From positions 1,240,001-1,304,000 of the forward strand of contig NZ_CP020562.1 in the NCBI RefSeq assembly GCF_002082565.1: a DNA stretch of 64,000 nucleotides. The letters are read 5' to 3'. Under the pieces are notes generated by a model, which had not been told where the DNA came from, searched no databases, and saw only the letters and a program-made list of their open reading frames with translations. Origin of the DNA: Halomonas sp. GT. Its GTDB lineage: Bacteria > Pseudomonadota > Gammaproteobacteria > Pseudomonadales > Halomonadaceae. Below are positions 1 through 8,743 of the stretch, one piece after another. The number at the start of each line of letters is the position of its first letter. Position 1 is the first letter of the stretch. Position numbers and translations under genes: made by a program.

Positions 1-2
1 CA

Positions 3-614
3 GTATGCCTATTGATTGGTTACCCGATGGCGTATGCAATGGCCCGTGCTCCTGGGCGCTGGCAACTTATTTTGCTGCTGTTGGTGATGCTCCCGTCGTG
101 GACGTCGTTTTTGATTCGCGTCTATGCATGGATGGGTATTTTAAGTAATAGCGGGTTAATCAATAACGTATTGCTGGGAATGGGGCTGATCGACTCACCG
201 CTACGCATGATGAACACCCAATTTGCTGTCATTATCGGTATTGTTTACGCCTATCTGCCGTTTATGGTACTGCCGCTTTATGCCCATCTAACACGGTTGG
301 ATAACTCGCTGCTAGAAGCAGCGTCTGATTTGGGGTCGCGTAAGCTGAATACCTTTATCAAGATAACGCTGCCGCTCTCTATGGGTGGAATCATCGCGGG
401 CTCTATGCTGGTATTTATCCCCGCAGTGGGAGAGTTTGTGATTCCTGAGTTACTAGGTGGACCCGATACGCTGATGATTGGCAAAGTACTGTGGGAGGAG
501 TTCTTCTTAAACCGCGACTGGCCTGTAGCTTCGGCGTTAGCCATGGTAATGCTATTGCTACTGTTAATTCCCATTGTGTGGTTCCATCGCTACCAGTCAC
601 GGGAGCTTGAATAA
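3..614 (+). CDS. potH: Putrescine/spermidine-type ABC transporter permease (PotH-like), 5' end cut by window
   Basis: Inner-membrane permease of a polyamine-type ABC importer. The frame is open to the left edge (codons readable from base 3), so the N-terminal membrane segment lies outside the window; about 204 residues are visible. The remaining hydrophobic segments and the EAA loop (E-A-A-S-D-L-G followed by I-T-L-P), which docks on the ATPase, are intact. This is the binding-protein-dependent permease fold. The next permease begins one base inside this stop codon (TAATG), so the two are translationally coupled and should form one heterodimeric channel. The ATPase and binding protein presumably lie upstream, outside the window. 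Polyamine specificity is inferred from overall resemblance to PotH/PotB; related permeases carry other organic cations. Confidence 0.85.
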   Translation, partial: VCLLIGYPMAYAMARAPGRWQLILLLLVMLPSWTSFLIRVYAWMGILSNSGLINNVLLGMGLIDSPLRMMNTQFAVIIGIVYAYLPFMVLPLYAHLTRLDNSLLEAASDLGSRKLNTFIKITLPLSMGGIIAGSMLVFIPAVGEFVIPELLGGPDTLMIGKVLWEEFFLNRDWPVASALAMVMLLLLLIPIVWFHRYQSRELE

Positions 615-1456
615 TGATGAGACTGCGTAGACGCCCAAGCTTTACCACAGTGATGTTGGTATTGGGTCTGTTGTTTCTTTATTTGCCCATGGTGGTGTTG
701 GTAGTTTATTCCTTCAATGCCTCGCGGTTAGTGACGGTATGGGCAGGATTTTCCACACAATGGTACGGCGAACTGTTTCGTGATCAACAGATCCTGTCTG
801 CGGTTTGGACCAGCCTGAAAATTGCCTTTTTTGCCGCTAGCATGGCGGTATGTTTGGGGACGGTGGCCGCTTTTGTAATGACGCGATATGGCCATTTTCG
901 CGGCAAAACGGCACTGTCGAGTATGGTTACCGCGCCGCTTGTAATGCCGGAAGTTATTACGGGACTATCGCTATTATTGCTATTCGTGCAGATGGCTCAA
1001 CTGATTGGCTGGCCAGCTGATCGTGGCATGGCAACTATCTGGATTGCTCACACAACGTTTTGCAGTGCGTATGTTGCGGTGGTTGTGGCAGCCCGTTTGC
1101 GTGAAATTGATCGCTCTATTGAAGAAGCTGCTATGGATTTAGGTTCGCCGCCGGTAAAGACCTTCTTCTTTATTACGCTGCCTGTTATCTCACCTGCATT
1201 AGCAGCAGGATGGTTGCTGGCATTCACGCTTTCATTAGATGACTTGGTTATTGCGAGCTTTGTCTCTGGGCCTGGTGCGAACACGCTGCCAATGGTGGTG
1301 TTTTCGTCGGTGCGGATGGGTGTGTCGCCTAAAATCAATGCGCTGGCAACACTGATTATTCTAGTCGTATCGCTCGCGACGCTATTGGCGTGGTACTTCA
1401 TGCGCCGCGGTGAAGCAAAACGTAAAGCACTACTTCGCCAAGCCGAGAGTGCTTAG
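614..1456 (+). CDS. potI: Putrescine/spermidine-type ABC transporter permease (PotI-like)
   Basis: Second membrane subunit of the polyamine-type importer, 280 residues, the usual PotI/PotC length. The first transmembrane helix spans about residues 12-34. The EAA loop (E-E-A-A-M-D-L-G, then I-T-L-P) is near residues 170-190, and further helices follow to a basic C-terminus. The start overlaps the previous stop by one base. It is the last gene of the operon: the next gene is on the opposite strand, only 9 bases from this stop. No terminator is obvious in that gap. Substrate assignment is by family resemblance only. Confidence 0.87.
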   Translation: MMRLRRRPSFTTVMLVLGLLFLYLPMVVLVVYSFNASRLVTVWAGFSTQWYGELFRDQQILSAVWTSLKIAFFAASMAVCLGTVAAFVMTRYGHFRGKTALSSMVTAPLVMPEVITGLSLLLLFVQMAQLIGWPADRGMATIWIAHTTFCSAYVAVVVAARLREIDRSIEEAAMDLGSPPVKTFFFITLPVISPALAAGWLLAFTLSLDDLVIASFVSGPGANTLPMVVFSSVRMGVSPKINALATLIILVVSLATLLAWYFMRRGEAKRKALLRQAESA

Positions 1457-1465
1457 CGTAGGGTG

Positions 1466-1675
1466 CTAAAGCACATCATCGTCTCGACCGGTGAGCACGG
1501 CTTCTAGCTCACCGGTCATTAGCGAGACAATGATATGTAATTGAATCGGTGCGCAGCATTGGTGGCAATCCTCCCAGGTATCGTGGCTACCTTGTGAGGT
1601 GTCAATCAGGAAAGTGAGGGGGGTATCGCAGTAGGGGCAGTGAAAGTCATGGTTTACTAGAGCGTCATCCTGCAT
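1466..1675 (-). CDS. CPXCG-motif cysteine-rich protein
   Basis: A 69-residue cytoplasmic protein. A C-P-Y-C pair (residues 13-16) and a second C-H-Q-C-C cluster (residues 38-42) would bind one zinc ion as a small ribbon. This matches the CPXCG family of short proteobacterial proteins of unknown role. The start is supported by an AAGGGG ribosome-binding site about 8 bases upstream. It converges on the polyamine permease operon. The last codons contain an 11-bp inverted repeat (1486-1496 with 1507-1517), noted under findings. No function can be assigned beyond metal binding. Confidence 0.8.
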   Translation of the reverse strand: MQDDALVNHDFHCPYCDTPLTFLIDTSQGSHDTWEDCHQCCAPIQLHIIVSLMTGELEAVLTGRDDDVL

Positions 1676-1842
1676 AGCTATTTCCCCTTAATGTGATCGC
1701 TAGTGCTCTTTTATTAAAAAGCCCTGAAAATGAGGAACTCTAAAGATAATAGTGTAGCAGTGAGCTTGTCCGGTAGGACATGTAAGTAATGAATCAGGTA
1801 GGATAATAACGTATTCCTTAAAGCCACCTAGAGATGAGTGCG

Positions 1843-2271
1843 ATGATGATACGACACATGGCAGTAGCGGCCTTTTTGGCCTTCCCGATGGTCGCTCAGG
1901 CAGAAACTCCTAACGTCACGCCTGGCGAGTGGGAGTTTGTCAGCGTGACCAGCATGAGTGGTGACATGCAAATTCCAGATCAAACGGAAACCGAGCGTCA
2001 GTGCATTACTCAAGAAGAGCTAGATAGCGCTGAGTTTGGCTTTATTGAAGAGGAAGAGGGTTGCGAGCTGCTCAACCAGGATATGAATGCCGATGGCCTT
2101 TCCTACAGCATGGTTTGCCGTGCCGATGGCGGTGAAGCGACTATCGATGGTGAAATGCGTTTTATGGGTGAACAGATCGAAGGCAACGTGGATATATTCA
2201 CTCAGTCTCCCATGGGTGAGCTGACCATGAATACGGTGATTGAAGGCGAGCGTATTGGTAACTGCGAATAA
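1843..2271 (+). CDS. DUF3617-family periplasmic protein
   Basis: Small secreted protein of about 142 residues with a signal peptide ending in A-Q-A near residue 20. The mature part begins with the T-P-G-E-W-E-F type motif and contains paired cysteines, as in DUF3617 proteins (periplasmic, function unknown). Several ATG codons are in frame (1834, 1843, 1846). I prefer 1843 or 1846 because the only purine-rich stretch (TAGAG at 1829-1833) abuts the 1834 ATG but is well spaced for the later ones. The mature protein is strongly acidic, which fits a salt-adapted host. A good intrinsic terminator follows at 2304-2330. Confidence 0.75.
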   Translation: MMIRHMAVAAFLAFPMVAQAETPNVTPGEWEFVSVTSMSGDMQIPDQTETERQCITQEELDSAEFGFIEEEEGCELLNQDMNADGLSYSMVCRADGGEATIDGEMRFMGEQIEGNVDIFTQSPMGELTMNTVIEGERIGNCE

Positions 2272-2303
2272 GACGTCAGTTAGCGTATTTTCATGACCTA
2301 AAA

Positions 2304-2330
2304 CAAAAGGCGCCCAAGTGGCGCCTTTTG
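2304..2330 (+). terminator. Rho-independent terminator after the DUF3617 gene
   Basis: Perfect 11-bp stem (2304-2314 with 2320-2330) and a 5-base loop. The stem carries A4 on the left and T4 on the right, so it could work in both directions. It lies between the plus-strand DUF3617 gene and the minus-strand RND gene that converge here. Confidence 0.75.
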
Positions 2331-2377
2331 CTTACTTAGTGCGAATGTCGTTACATGACATTTCGCAATGGCTCACA

Positions 2378-5300
2378 TTAGCGCTCGGGTGTATTTAGCG
2401 GCGTATGATGAGCGGTAGGGGCGCTGGCTATTTCTTCTTCTAGCTGGCGCTTAACTGCCCCTGGCGAGCCTGAGTAACGCGCAAGCAAGTCGTAGGCTAC
2501 GGGGACTACAAACAGCGTAAATACGGTCGCAGAGCCGACACCCGCCATAATGACGGTACCAATAACGAGCCGTGATTCCGCACCCGGGCCACTTGATAGT
2601 ATCAGTGGTATTGCACCCGCCATCGTAGTGACTGCTGTCATTAGAATTGGCCGCAAACGAGTTACTGATGCTTCAATTAAGGCCGAACGAAACGCCTGGC
2701 CCTCATCGCGTAGCTGGTTGGCAAACTCAACAATCAGAATGCCATTTTTAGCTGCAAGGCCAATAAGTAGTACTAAGCCTACTTGGCTGTATATATTGAG
2801 CGACTGTCCGCTAAGCAGCAGAGCAAGCAGGGCGCCAATCATGGCCAGCGGGACGGTCAGCATGATAACAAATGGGTGGATTAAGCTTTCAAACTGGGCC
2901 GCAAGTACTAAGTAAACCACCACGGCACCTAGCACTAATAAGAACATGGTAGCGCCACTGGCCTGTTGAAAATCTCGGGAAGGCCCGGCTAGGTTCGTTT
3001 GTACTTCTTCGGGCAATACATTGTCGGAAGCTTGTTGCAAGTACTCCAATGCTTCTCCAAGGGGATAACCGTCGGCTAGATTGGCTTCAATAGTAATGGC
3101 GCGAACGCGATCAAAGCGGTTCAATGTGCTAGCACCAGCAAAGTCAGAGAGCGTTACTAAGCTGGCGAGAGGAATCAGCTCTCCTGAGCGTGCTGAGCGC
3201 ACTTGAATATTATTTAGCGCAGCAGGGCTTTTTTGACCGCTGCGGTCACCTTCCAGGATGACATCGTACTCTTCACCATCATCCACATAGCGAGTGACAT
3301 TGCGCCCACCCAGTAGCACTTCTAGCGTCCGGCCTATCTCTGTAACCGTGACACCCAGCGCTGCAGCGCGCTCATAATTGATATCCACGCGTAACTGGGG
3401 CTGTGTCTCATCATAATTACTTTCGATAGCGGTAATACGTGGGTTGTTTTCACGAACATGAGTAATCAACCTATCCCGCCAACGCGCTAAATCCTCGTAA
3501 GTGCCGCCCCCGAGTACGAATTGCACAGGTTTTTGAGTGCGCTGTCCAAAACCTTGTCTCATCACTGGAAAGGCCTGAACACCCGGCAGTGTTCGTAGCT
3601 GCTGACGCACCTCGGCCATTATCTCCCAAGCGCTACGACGGCTTCCCCAGTCGGCCATGTTAACGATAATAAAACCGCTGTTGAAATTTTCGATATTACC
3701 AAAGCCACGTGGAGCACGAACTACAATTCGTTCAAGCTCACCATTGTCCACAAAAGGCGTCAATCTGGCCTCTATCTCATCCATATAGTCCATCATATAG
3801 TCAAACGTTGCGCCTTCTGGGCCGTTGACAAGGACAATGAAATTGCCACGATCTTCTTGCGGTGTGTATTCATTGGGTAGTGCGGTTGCCAGCCAAGCGG
3901 TAGCGGCTATTAACAAGAAAAACAGGGCAACGACCAGCCACTTTAATGCGAGCACGATTTCTAATGCACGCTGGTAACGACGTTGGGTGCCCGTTAGCAG
4001 CCACTGAACGGCTTGGCTAAGCCGGCTATCATGCATACCTGGCTTGAGAATCTTAGAAGCCATCATCGGGGTTAGGGTGAGAGCTAGTAGGGTTGAGACA
4101 ACAACCGCTGCCGCCATGGTAAGTGCAAACTCTGAAAAAAGCCGACCAATATCTCCCTGCAGCATGCTGAGGGGAACGAAGACTGCCACTAAAACTAGCG
4201 TCGTAGCAATCACCGCAAAAGCGATTTGCCGTGTGCCTCGAAATGCTGCGACCAGAGGTGTTTCTCCGTAGTCGTGCATACGTCGATTGATATTTTCAAG
4301 CACTACAATCGCGTCATCAACAATTAACCCAATCGCTAGCACCAGCGCCAATAGCGTGAGTAGGTTGATCGAAAAATTCATAGCGGCTAGGGCGGTAAAT
4401 GCTCCAATGACGGCAATCGGCACCGTCACTGCAGGCACCAGTGTGGTGCGTAGATTACCTAAGAACATAAACATCACCACGACGACTAGCCCCATGGCGA
4501 TAAACAGCGTCATCACTACTTGTTCGATAGCGCCTGAAACGAATACTGATGCATCATAGTTAAGGCTGAGTGACATCCCCTCCGGCAAGGTGCCTTGAAG
4601 CCGGTCAAGTTCTTGTCGAACGGCTTCCGATAGCTCCACTACGTTAGCCGTTGATTGCATGATCATGCCGAGCCCCACCATCGGGACTCCATTGGCACGA
4701 AACACAGATCGGTCCTCTACCGAGCCTATCTCGACACGCGCTACATCACCTAGTCGCACTAGGTAACCGTTACTACCTTCAATTAAAGCAATCTGCTTAA
4801 AATCATCAGCAGTCGCGAAGCTGCGCGGCAAACGAACAATAAATTGGCGATCTTCGGATTCAATTGAGCCGGCTGGCAGCTCAACATTTTCAGCACGCAA
4901 AGCATCCTCAATATCGCCGACGGTTAACCCTCGTGCAGCGAGTGCATTGCGGTCCAGCCAAACTCGCATCGCGTAATCACGCCCACCACCCACACGTACC
5001 CTTGCCACGCCGGGCTGCACCGAAAGGCTGTCCACCAGAAAGCGATTGGCATAATCGGTCAGTTCAGTAATGGTGTAATCTGCCCCTGAGAGACTTAGCC
5101 ACACAACAATAGTCTCACTACTGTCGGCTTTGGTGACCTCAGGGTTATCGGCATCATCTGGAAGGTTGCGCAGCGCTCCTGAAATACGGTCGCGGATATC
5201 GTTCGCGGCAGCATCGATATCCATGGTGATGGCGAACTCAATTTCAATTCGCGAACGACCATCTTCGCTTTGCGAGGTGATCAACTCAATGCCTTCCACG

Positions 5301-5518
5301 CCGGCGATACGGTCTTCGAGCACTTGGGTAATGCGTGTCTCTACAACGCTTGCTGATGCGCCAGGATAGCGGGTGTCAACACTAACGATAGGTGGATCAA
5401 CCGTTGGGTATTCTTGTAATGGCAGGCGGTTGAGTGCCAGTAGTCCAAACGCGATAATCAGCGTGGCAATTACCATCGCCAGTACCGGGCGCTGAACTGA
5501 AATATCGGATAAGCGCAT
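2378..5518 (-). CDS. RND-family multidrug efflux pump, inner-membrane subunit (HAE1 type)
   Basis: Proton-driven trimeric pump of 1046 residues, the usual length for AcrB/MexB relatives. It starts with the cytoplasmic tail and TM1 (about residues 10-28). A large porter domain follows, then TM2-TM6, with the proton-relay pair Asp401-Asp402 in TM4 (L-I-V-D-D-A-I-V-V-L-E-N). A second porter domain comes next, then TM8-TM12 with the relay Lys924 (A-A-K-N-G). All key relay residues are present, so it should be active. The C-terminal tail is short and polar. The stop codon of the adaptor gene overlaps this start by one base. No outer-membrane channel gene is adjacent, so it probably uses a TolC-type protein encoded elsewhere. 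Substrates cannot be read from the sequence. Confidence 0.92.
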   Translation of the reverse strand: MRLSDISVQRPVLAMVIATLIIAFGLLALNRLPLQEYPTVDPPIVSVDTRYPGASASVVETRITQVLEDRIAGVEGIELITSQSEDGRSRIEIEFAITMDIDAAANDIRDRISGALRNLPDDADNPEVTKADSSETIVVWLSLSGADYTITELTDYANRFLVDSLSVQPGVARVRVGGGRDYAMRVWLDRNALAARGLTVGDIEDALRAENVELPAGSIESEDRQFIVRLPRSFATADDFKQIALIEGSNGYLVRLGDVARVEIGSVEDRSVFRANGVPMVGLGMIMQSTANVVELSEAVRQELDRLQGTLPEGMSLSLNYDASVFVSGAIEQVVMTLFIAMGLVVVVMFMFLGNLRTTLVPAVTVPIAVIGAFTALAAMNFSINLLTLLALVLAIGLIVDDAIVVLENINRRMHDYGETPLVAAFRGTRQIAFAVIATTLVLVAVFVPLSMLQGDIGRLFSEFALTMAAAVVVSTLLALTLTPMMASKILKPGMHDSRLSQAVQWLLTGTQRRYQRALEIVLALKWLVVALFFLLIAATAWLATALPNEYTPQEDRGNFIVLVNGPEGATFDYMMDYMDEIEARLTPFVDNGELERIVVRAPRGFGNIENFNSGFIIVNMADWGSRRSAWEIMAEVRQQLRTLPGVQAFPVMRQGFGQRTQKPVQFVLGGGTYEDLARWRDRLITHVRENNPRITAIESNYDETQPQLRVDINYERAAALGVTVTEIGRTLEVLLGGRNVTRYVDDGEEYDVILEGDRSGQKSPAALNNIQVRSARSGELIPLASLVTLSDFAGASTLNRFDRVRAITIEANLADGYPLGEALEYLQQASDNVLPEEVQTNLAGPSRDFQQASGATMFLLVLGAVVVYLVLAAQFESLIHPFVIMLTVPLAMIGALLALLLSGQSLNIYSQVGLVLLIGLAAKNGILIVEFANQLRDEGQAFRSALIEASVTRLRPILMTAVTTMAGAIPLILSSGPGAESRLVIGTVIMAGVGSATVFTLFVVPVAYDLLARYSGSPGAVKRQLEEEIASAPTAHHTPLNTPER

Positions 5519-6585
5519 TAGCGATCAGCCTCAAGTAGCGAGCGAATATCCGTTTCTTCATCAGCGATGCCTAGCAACCTGACGTGTTGGCCATCTCGGG
5601 CGAGTTGTAATCCGTGAATCACGATTAGGTCGCCTGCATTGATACCATCAAGCACTTCTACTTCACCACTTCGTCGTTCGCCAATGATCACTTCTCGCCG
5701 TTCTAATCGAGAAGTGTCGTTCTGTTGGTCGATCAACATCACAAAGTGGCGGTTGCCACTGGGTTCGATAGCGGCTTCAGGTAGAACAAGCGTATCGCGA
5801 ACGCGCTGTTGAACCACGACCTCCATTAACATACCAGGCCGCAGACGAAGCCCAGGGTTTATCATTTCAGCGCGAACGTTAACACTGCGGGTGATAGGGT
5901 CAATGCGGGTACCAATGCTAGAGATTTCACCACTGAAGACCTCGTCTGGGAATGCCGCCGTAGTAGCACTAAGCTTTAGTCCGTTGGATAAACGCCCTAA
6001 AAATACTTCAGGTACGGTAAAGTCGAGCTTCATGACATCTAGCTTATCAAGCGTGACAAGCTCCATGCCGGGCGTCACTAATGTACCGATACTTATGTTA
6101 CGAAAGCCAACCCGCCCGCTAAAAGGAGCATGTAAGCGAAAATTTGACAATCTAGCCTCTAAAGCTTGTGCGTCGGCTTGTGATTGGCGTAAACGAGCTT
6201 GGGTATCTTCTACATCAGCACGCGGGGCAAGGTTGCGCTGTTGCAGCTGGGTGGCTCGGTCTAATGCATTGCGACGTTCATCATTGAGGGCTTGCGCAGC
6301 CCTTAGCTGAGCCTGCTCTTCAGCATCTTCTAAACGAATCAATAACCTTCCGCGTTCTACCTGTTCGCCATCTTCAAAGTTAATCTCGGCAATCGTATCG
6401 GTCACCGTGGCGGAGAGTGTCACGCTCTCATCAGCGCTCAGTGTCCCTAACGCTTCAAGCGGATCAGACCAAGTTGTCATGGCAGCGTAGTGCCCAATAA
6501 CGGGAGGGGGTGACTGTGCCAGCAGGGGGGTAACCCATATCAGGGTAAACAACCAAAAGAGAAAGATACGTTTACAGACAAGCAT
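5518..6585 (-). CDS. RND efflux periplasmic adaptor subunit (membrane fusion protein)
   Basis: Links the RND pump to an outer-membrane channel. After an N-terminal signal or anchor segment (residues 1-23, ending L-L-A-Q-S) come a lipoyl-type half motif (D-T-I-A-E-I-N-F-E-D-G), a helical hairpin (about 85-125), the second lipoyl half (S-N-F-R-L-H-A-P-F-S-G-R-V-G) and beta-barrel segments. An upstream ATG at 6624 would add 13 non-hydrophobic residues. I chose 6585 because the signal sequence begins there and GAGAC lies upstream. The gene is first in a two-gene operon with the pump. No TetR-type repressor gene is adjacent, but the 5' region holds a TGTACAT/ATGTACA dyad. Confidence 0.88.
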   Translation of the reverse strand: MLVCKRIFLFWLFTLIWVTPLLAQSPPPVIGHYAAMTTWSDPLEALGTLSADESVTLSATVTDTIAEINFEDGEQVERGRLLIRLEDAEEQAQLRAAQALNDERRNALDRATQLQQRNLAPRADVEDTQARLRQSQADAQALEARLSNFRLHAPFSGRVGFRNISIGTLVTPGMELVTLDKLDVMKLDFTVPEVFLGRLSNGLKLSATTAAFPDEVFSGEISSIGTRIDPITRSVNVRAEMINPGLRLRPGMLMEVVVQQRVRDTLVLPEAAIEPSGNRHFVMLIDQQNDTSRLERREVIIGERRSGEVEVLDGINAGDLIVIHGLQLARDGQHVRLLGIADEETDIRSLLEADR

Positions 6586-6693
6586 GGGCGTCTCAGTGTT
6601 ATCAAAAATGCCTAGTAATACCATTTAGGGGAATGCCGCGTTAGAGGGCGAAAGAGTGAACAGTGATATTTTTTTAAATAGATATACATTGTT

Positions 6694-6717
6694 TGTACAT
6701 CTTCTTTTTAATGTACA
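6694..6717. promoter_or_regulatory. Inverted repeat, possible operator between RND operon and flavoprotein gene
   Basis: TGTACAT at 6694-6700 and its exact reverse complement ATGTACA at 6711-6717 are separated by 10 bases in an AT-rich stretch. A related ATACAT lies at 6684-6689. The dyad sits about 110 bases upstream of the adaptor start and 65 upstream of the flavoprotein start. TetR-family repressors of RND pumps bind sites of this general kind, but the regulator is not in the window. The role is inferred. Confidence 0.4.
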
Positions 6718-6780
6718 GTAATTTTGGGCTATTTACCTGTTAAAATGCCTCTCATTTTTTCATCTTGGGAGCCTGATTTT

Positions 6781-7965
6781 ATGGTCTACGACGTCGTCGT
6801 CATTGGTGCGGGTGCCGCTGGTTTAATGTGTGCGGCTCAAGCGGGTTACGCGGGGCGTCGTGTGCTGTTAGTGGACCATGCTAACAAGGCGGGCAAGAAA
6901 ATATTGATGTCTGGAGGTGGGCGCTGCAATTTTACCAATCTGGCTACCACTCCTCAGAACTTTTACTCGGAAAATCCGTATTTTTGCATTTCTGCGTTAA
7001 AGCGTTATCGCCCTGAGCATTTTGTGTCGCTGGTAGATCGGCATGGCGTTGACTATGTGGAAAAAGCGCCAGGTCAGCTCTTTTGTGCGAGTTCCGCTAA
7101 AGACATAGTTAGTGTCTTACTCACCGAGTGTGAATGGGCAGGCGTCGAGGTGTCGCTCAATACGTCAATTTCTAGGGTTGAACGCATGGGGGATAGCATG
7201 CGGTTAGCCACATCGTTGGGAAGTATCGACGCTGGAACAGTAGTGATTGCTACGGGGGGGCTGTCGATACCCACGATGGGGGCGACAGGATTTGGTTATG
7301 ATATTGCCCGCCAGTTTGGCTTAGATGTTCTGCCTACCCGCCCAGGGTTGGTGCCGTTTACCTTGAGCGATAGTTGGAAAGAACGTGCGGCAGCGCTCTC
7401 TGGGGTCAGTGTGCCATGCGAGGTGAGCTGCAACGGTAGGCGGTTTATAGAACCCATGCTATTTACTCATCGTGGCCTGTCAGGCCCGTCGATGCTGCAA
7501 ATTTCCAGCGTTTGGCAACCAGGCGATACTATCATTATTAATTTACTGCCCAGTGAGCATGTTGCTGACGTATTACGTCATGCGCGTCATGCGACCCCTA
7601 AGCGTCAGCTGTCCACTTGGCTGGGAGAGCGTTTTCCAAAGCGGTTTGCTCAGGCGTTGCTAGAGTGGTACCCGGACGCCAATCTTACTAGCCCTATGGC
7701 AGAATACAGTAATGATGCACTTGATCATTGGGCTCAGCGGCTAAACCAGTGGCAGTTAAAACCGTCAGGTACAGAAGGTTGGCGAACAGCTGAAGTAACG
7801 ATGGGAGGGGTAAGTACGGAAGCGATTTCATCAAAAACGTTTGAAGTGAAAGACTTGCCGCAGCTTAGGTTTATCGGTGAAGTGCTAGATGTGACGGGTG
7901 AGCTGGGGGGATACAACTTTCAGTGGGCTTGGGCAAGTGGCGTCGCCTGCGGGCAAGCGTGTTGA
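6781..7965 (+). CDS. HI0933/YhiN-type flavoprotein (NAD(P)/FAD-dependent oxidoreductase)
   Basis: FAD-binding protein of 394 residues in the HI0933-like family (YhiN, aminoacetone oxidase-like). A dinucleotide fold opens the protein (G-A-G-A-A-G at residues 9-14). The family signature G-K-K-I-L-M-S-G-G-G-R-C-N follows from about residue 38, and near the C-terminus is a G-E-V-L-D-V-T-G-E-L-G-G-Y-N flavin-contact motif. The start at 6781 has a TGGGAG site about 9 bases upstream; an in-frame start at 6724 would put 19 unrelated residues before the FAD fold. The physiological substrate of this family is not established. The gene stands alone between the divergent RND operon and the convergent yqjDEK operon. 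Confidence 0.88.
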   Translation: MVYDVVVIGAGAAGLMCAAQAGYAGRRVLLVDHANKAGKKILMSGGGRCNFTNLATTPQNFYSENPYFCISALKRYRPEHFVSLVDRHGVDYVEKAPGQLFCASSAKDIVSVLLTECEWAGVEVSLNTSISRVERMGDSMRLATSLGSIDAGTVVIATGGLSIPTMGATGFGYDIARQFGLDVLPTRPGLVPFTLSDSWKERAAALSGVSVPCEVSCNGRRFIEPMLFTHRGLSGPSMLQISSVWQPGDTIIINLLPSEHVADVLRHARHATPKRQLSTWLGERFPKRFAQALLEWYPDANLTSPMAEYSNDALDHWAQRLNQWQLKPSGTEGWRTAEVTMGGVSTEAISSKTFEVKDLPQLRFIGEVLDVTGELGGYNFQWAWASGVACGQAC

Positions 7966-8064
7966 TAAGTGTTGAGCACTGGACCGTCAACACATAAAGC
8001 ATTGATAAATTAGTGCTCATAAAACGGCCCAGTGTAGCTCACAGAAAATATTACTAGTAACTTG

Positions 8065-8364
8065 TTAGCTAGCCACTTTCGCGAGCAACTTAAGCTTTCG
8101 TATTAACATGTAGCTAGCTAATGCTTTTCTGCCAACCGCCATTGCGCCACCTGGATGGCGCAAAATACGGAAAGCGGCGACGCCACCAATCACATACAAA
8201 GGTATTTTGAGGCTGCGCCAATTCTTGTCTAGCGGTGAGGCTGCCTTTGTAAGTGTATCGCTATCAACCAATATATCGATACGCTGTTGCTCTAGTTCAG
8301 CTAACAAGGCAGCTTTGCGTTCCGCTCGGCTGGGAGGCTTATTAACGGTGTTGGGTTGAGTCAT
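8065..8364 (-). CDS. yqjK: YqjK-like membrane-associated protein
   Basis: A 99-residue protein with a charged N-terminal helix (R-A-E-R-K-A-A-L-L-A-E-L-E-Q-Q-R) and a hydrophobic segment around residues 53-68. Its composition and place after yqjD and yqjE match YqjK in the enterobacterial yqjCDEK locus. Two ATGs occur (8370 and 8364); the GGAGG at 8375-8379 is 9 bases from 8364 but only 3 from 8370, so I chose the second. It overlaps the 3' end of yqjE, so the two are coupled. Sequence similarity to E. coli YqjK is weak by eye; the assignment leans on context. Function unknown. Confidence 0.65.
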   Translation of the reverse strand: MTQPNTVNKPPSRAERKAALLAELEQQRIDILVDSDTLTKAASPLDKNWRSLKIPLYVIGGVAAFRILRHPGGAMAVGRKALASYMLIRKLKLLAKVAS

Positions 8365-8743
8365 CCTCATTCACCTCCAACAAGGCTCGGTCAGCGGAGA
8401 GTTGCTTAAGCGTTTCTTTTAATAGCGTATGCTGCTTAGCTTGACGAATAGCAATTATCGCTAGTAAAAAACTTAAGGCAATAAGGACGCCTGCACTTAC
8501 GCCAATCGCAGTAAGCCGATAAGTGTCCCAGAACAGCACTACTATTAGCGCGGTAAGGGTTGCGACGCCTAACAACAATAACAGAAGGCTAGCCCCTGCT
8601 AATAACAGCAGGGTCAGTAAACGAGCGCGCTCCTCCTCTAATTCTAAAACCGCCAAACGAAGCCGGGTTTCACCATTAGCAACTAATGATTTCAGCAGAC
8701 GTTTAGCGGCAGAGAAGACGCGTTGTGTTGGCCCTAAAGCCAT
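8342..8743 (-). CDS. yqjE: YqjE-like phage-holin superfamily III membrane protein
   Basis: A 133-residue protein with two strong transmembrane segments (about residues 42-65 and 74-96), flanked by a basic N-terminal helix and a helical, charged C-terminus. This is the layout of the YqjE/putative actinobacterial holin-X (phage holin 3_6) family. Despite the family name it is a chromosomal protein, not a lysis gene. Its ATG overlaps the yqjD stop by one base (TAATG). It probably works with YqjD at the inner membrane. In E. coli the yqj genes respond to the stationary phase and stress; nothing here shows regulation directly. Confidence 0.75.
   Translation of the reverse strand: MALGPTQRVFSAAKRLLKSLVANGETRLRLAVLELEEERARLLTLLLLAGASLLLLLLGVATLTALIVVLFWDTYRLTAIGVSAGVLIALSFLLAIIAIRQAKQHTLLKETLKQLSADRALLEVNEDDSTQHR

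Noticed and set aside
7966..8064. Imperfect inverted repeats (GAGCACTGG-type) between the flavoprotein gene and yqjK.
   Set aside because: The arms need several gaps to pair and the loop is long; chance similarity is likely.
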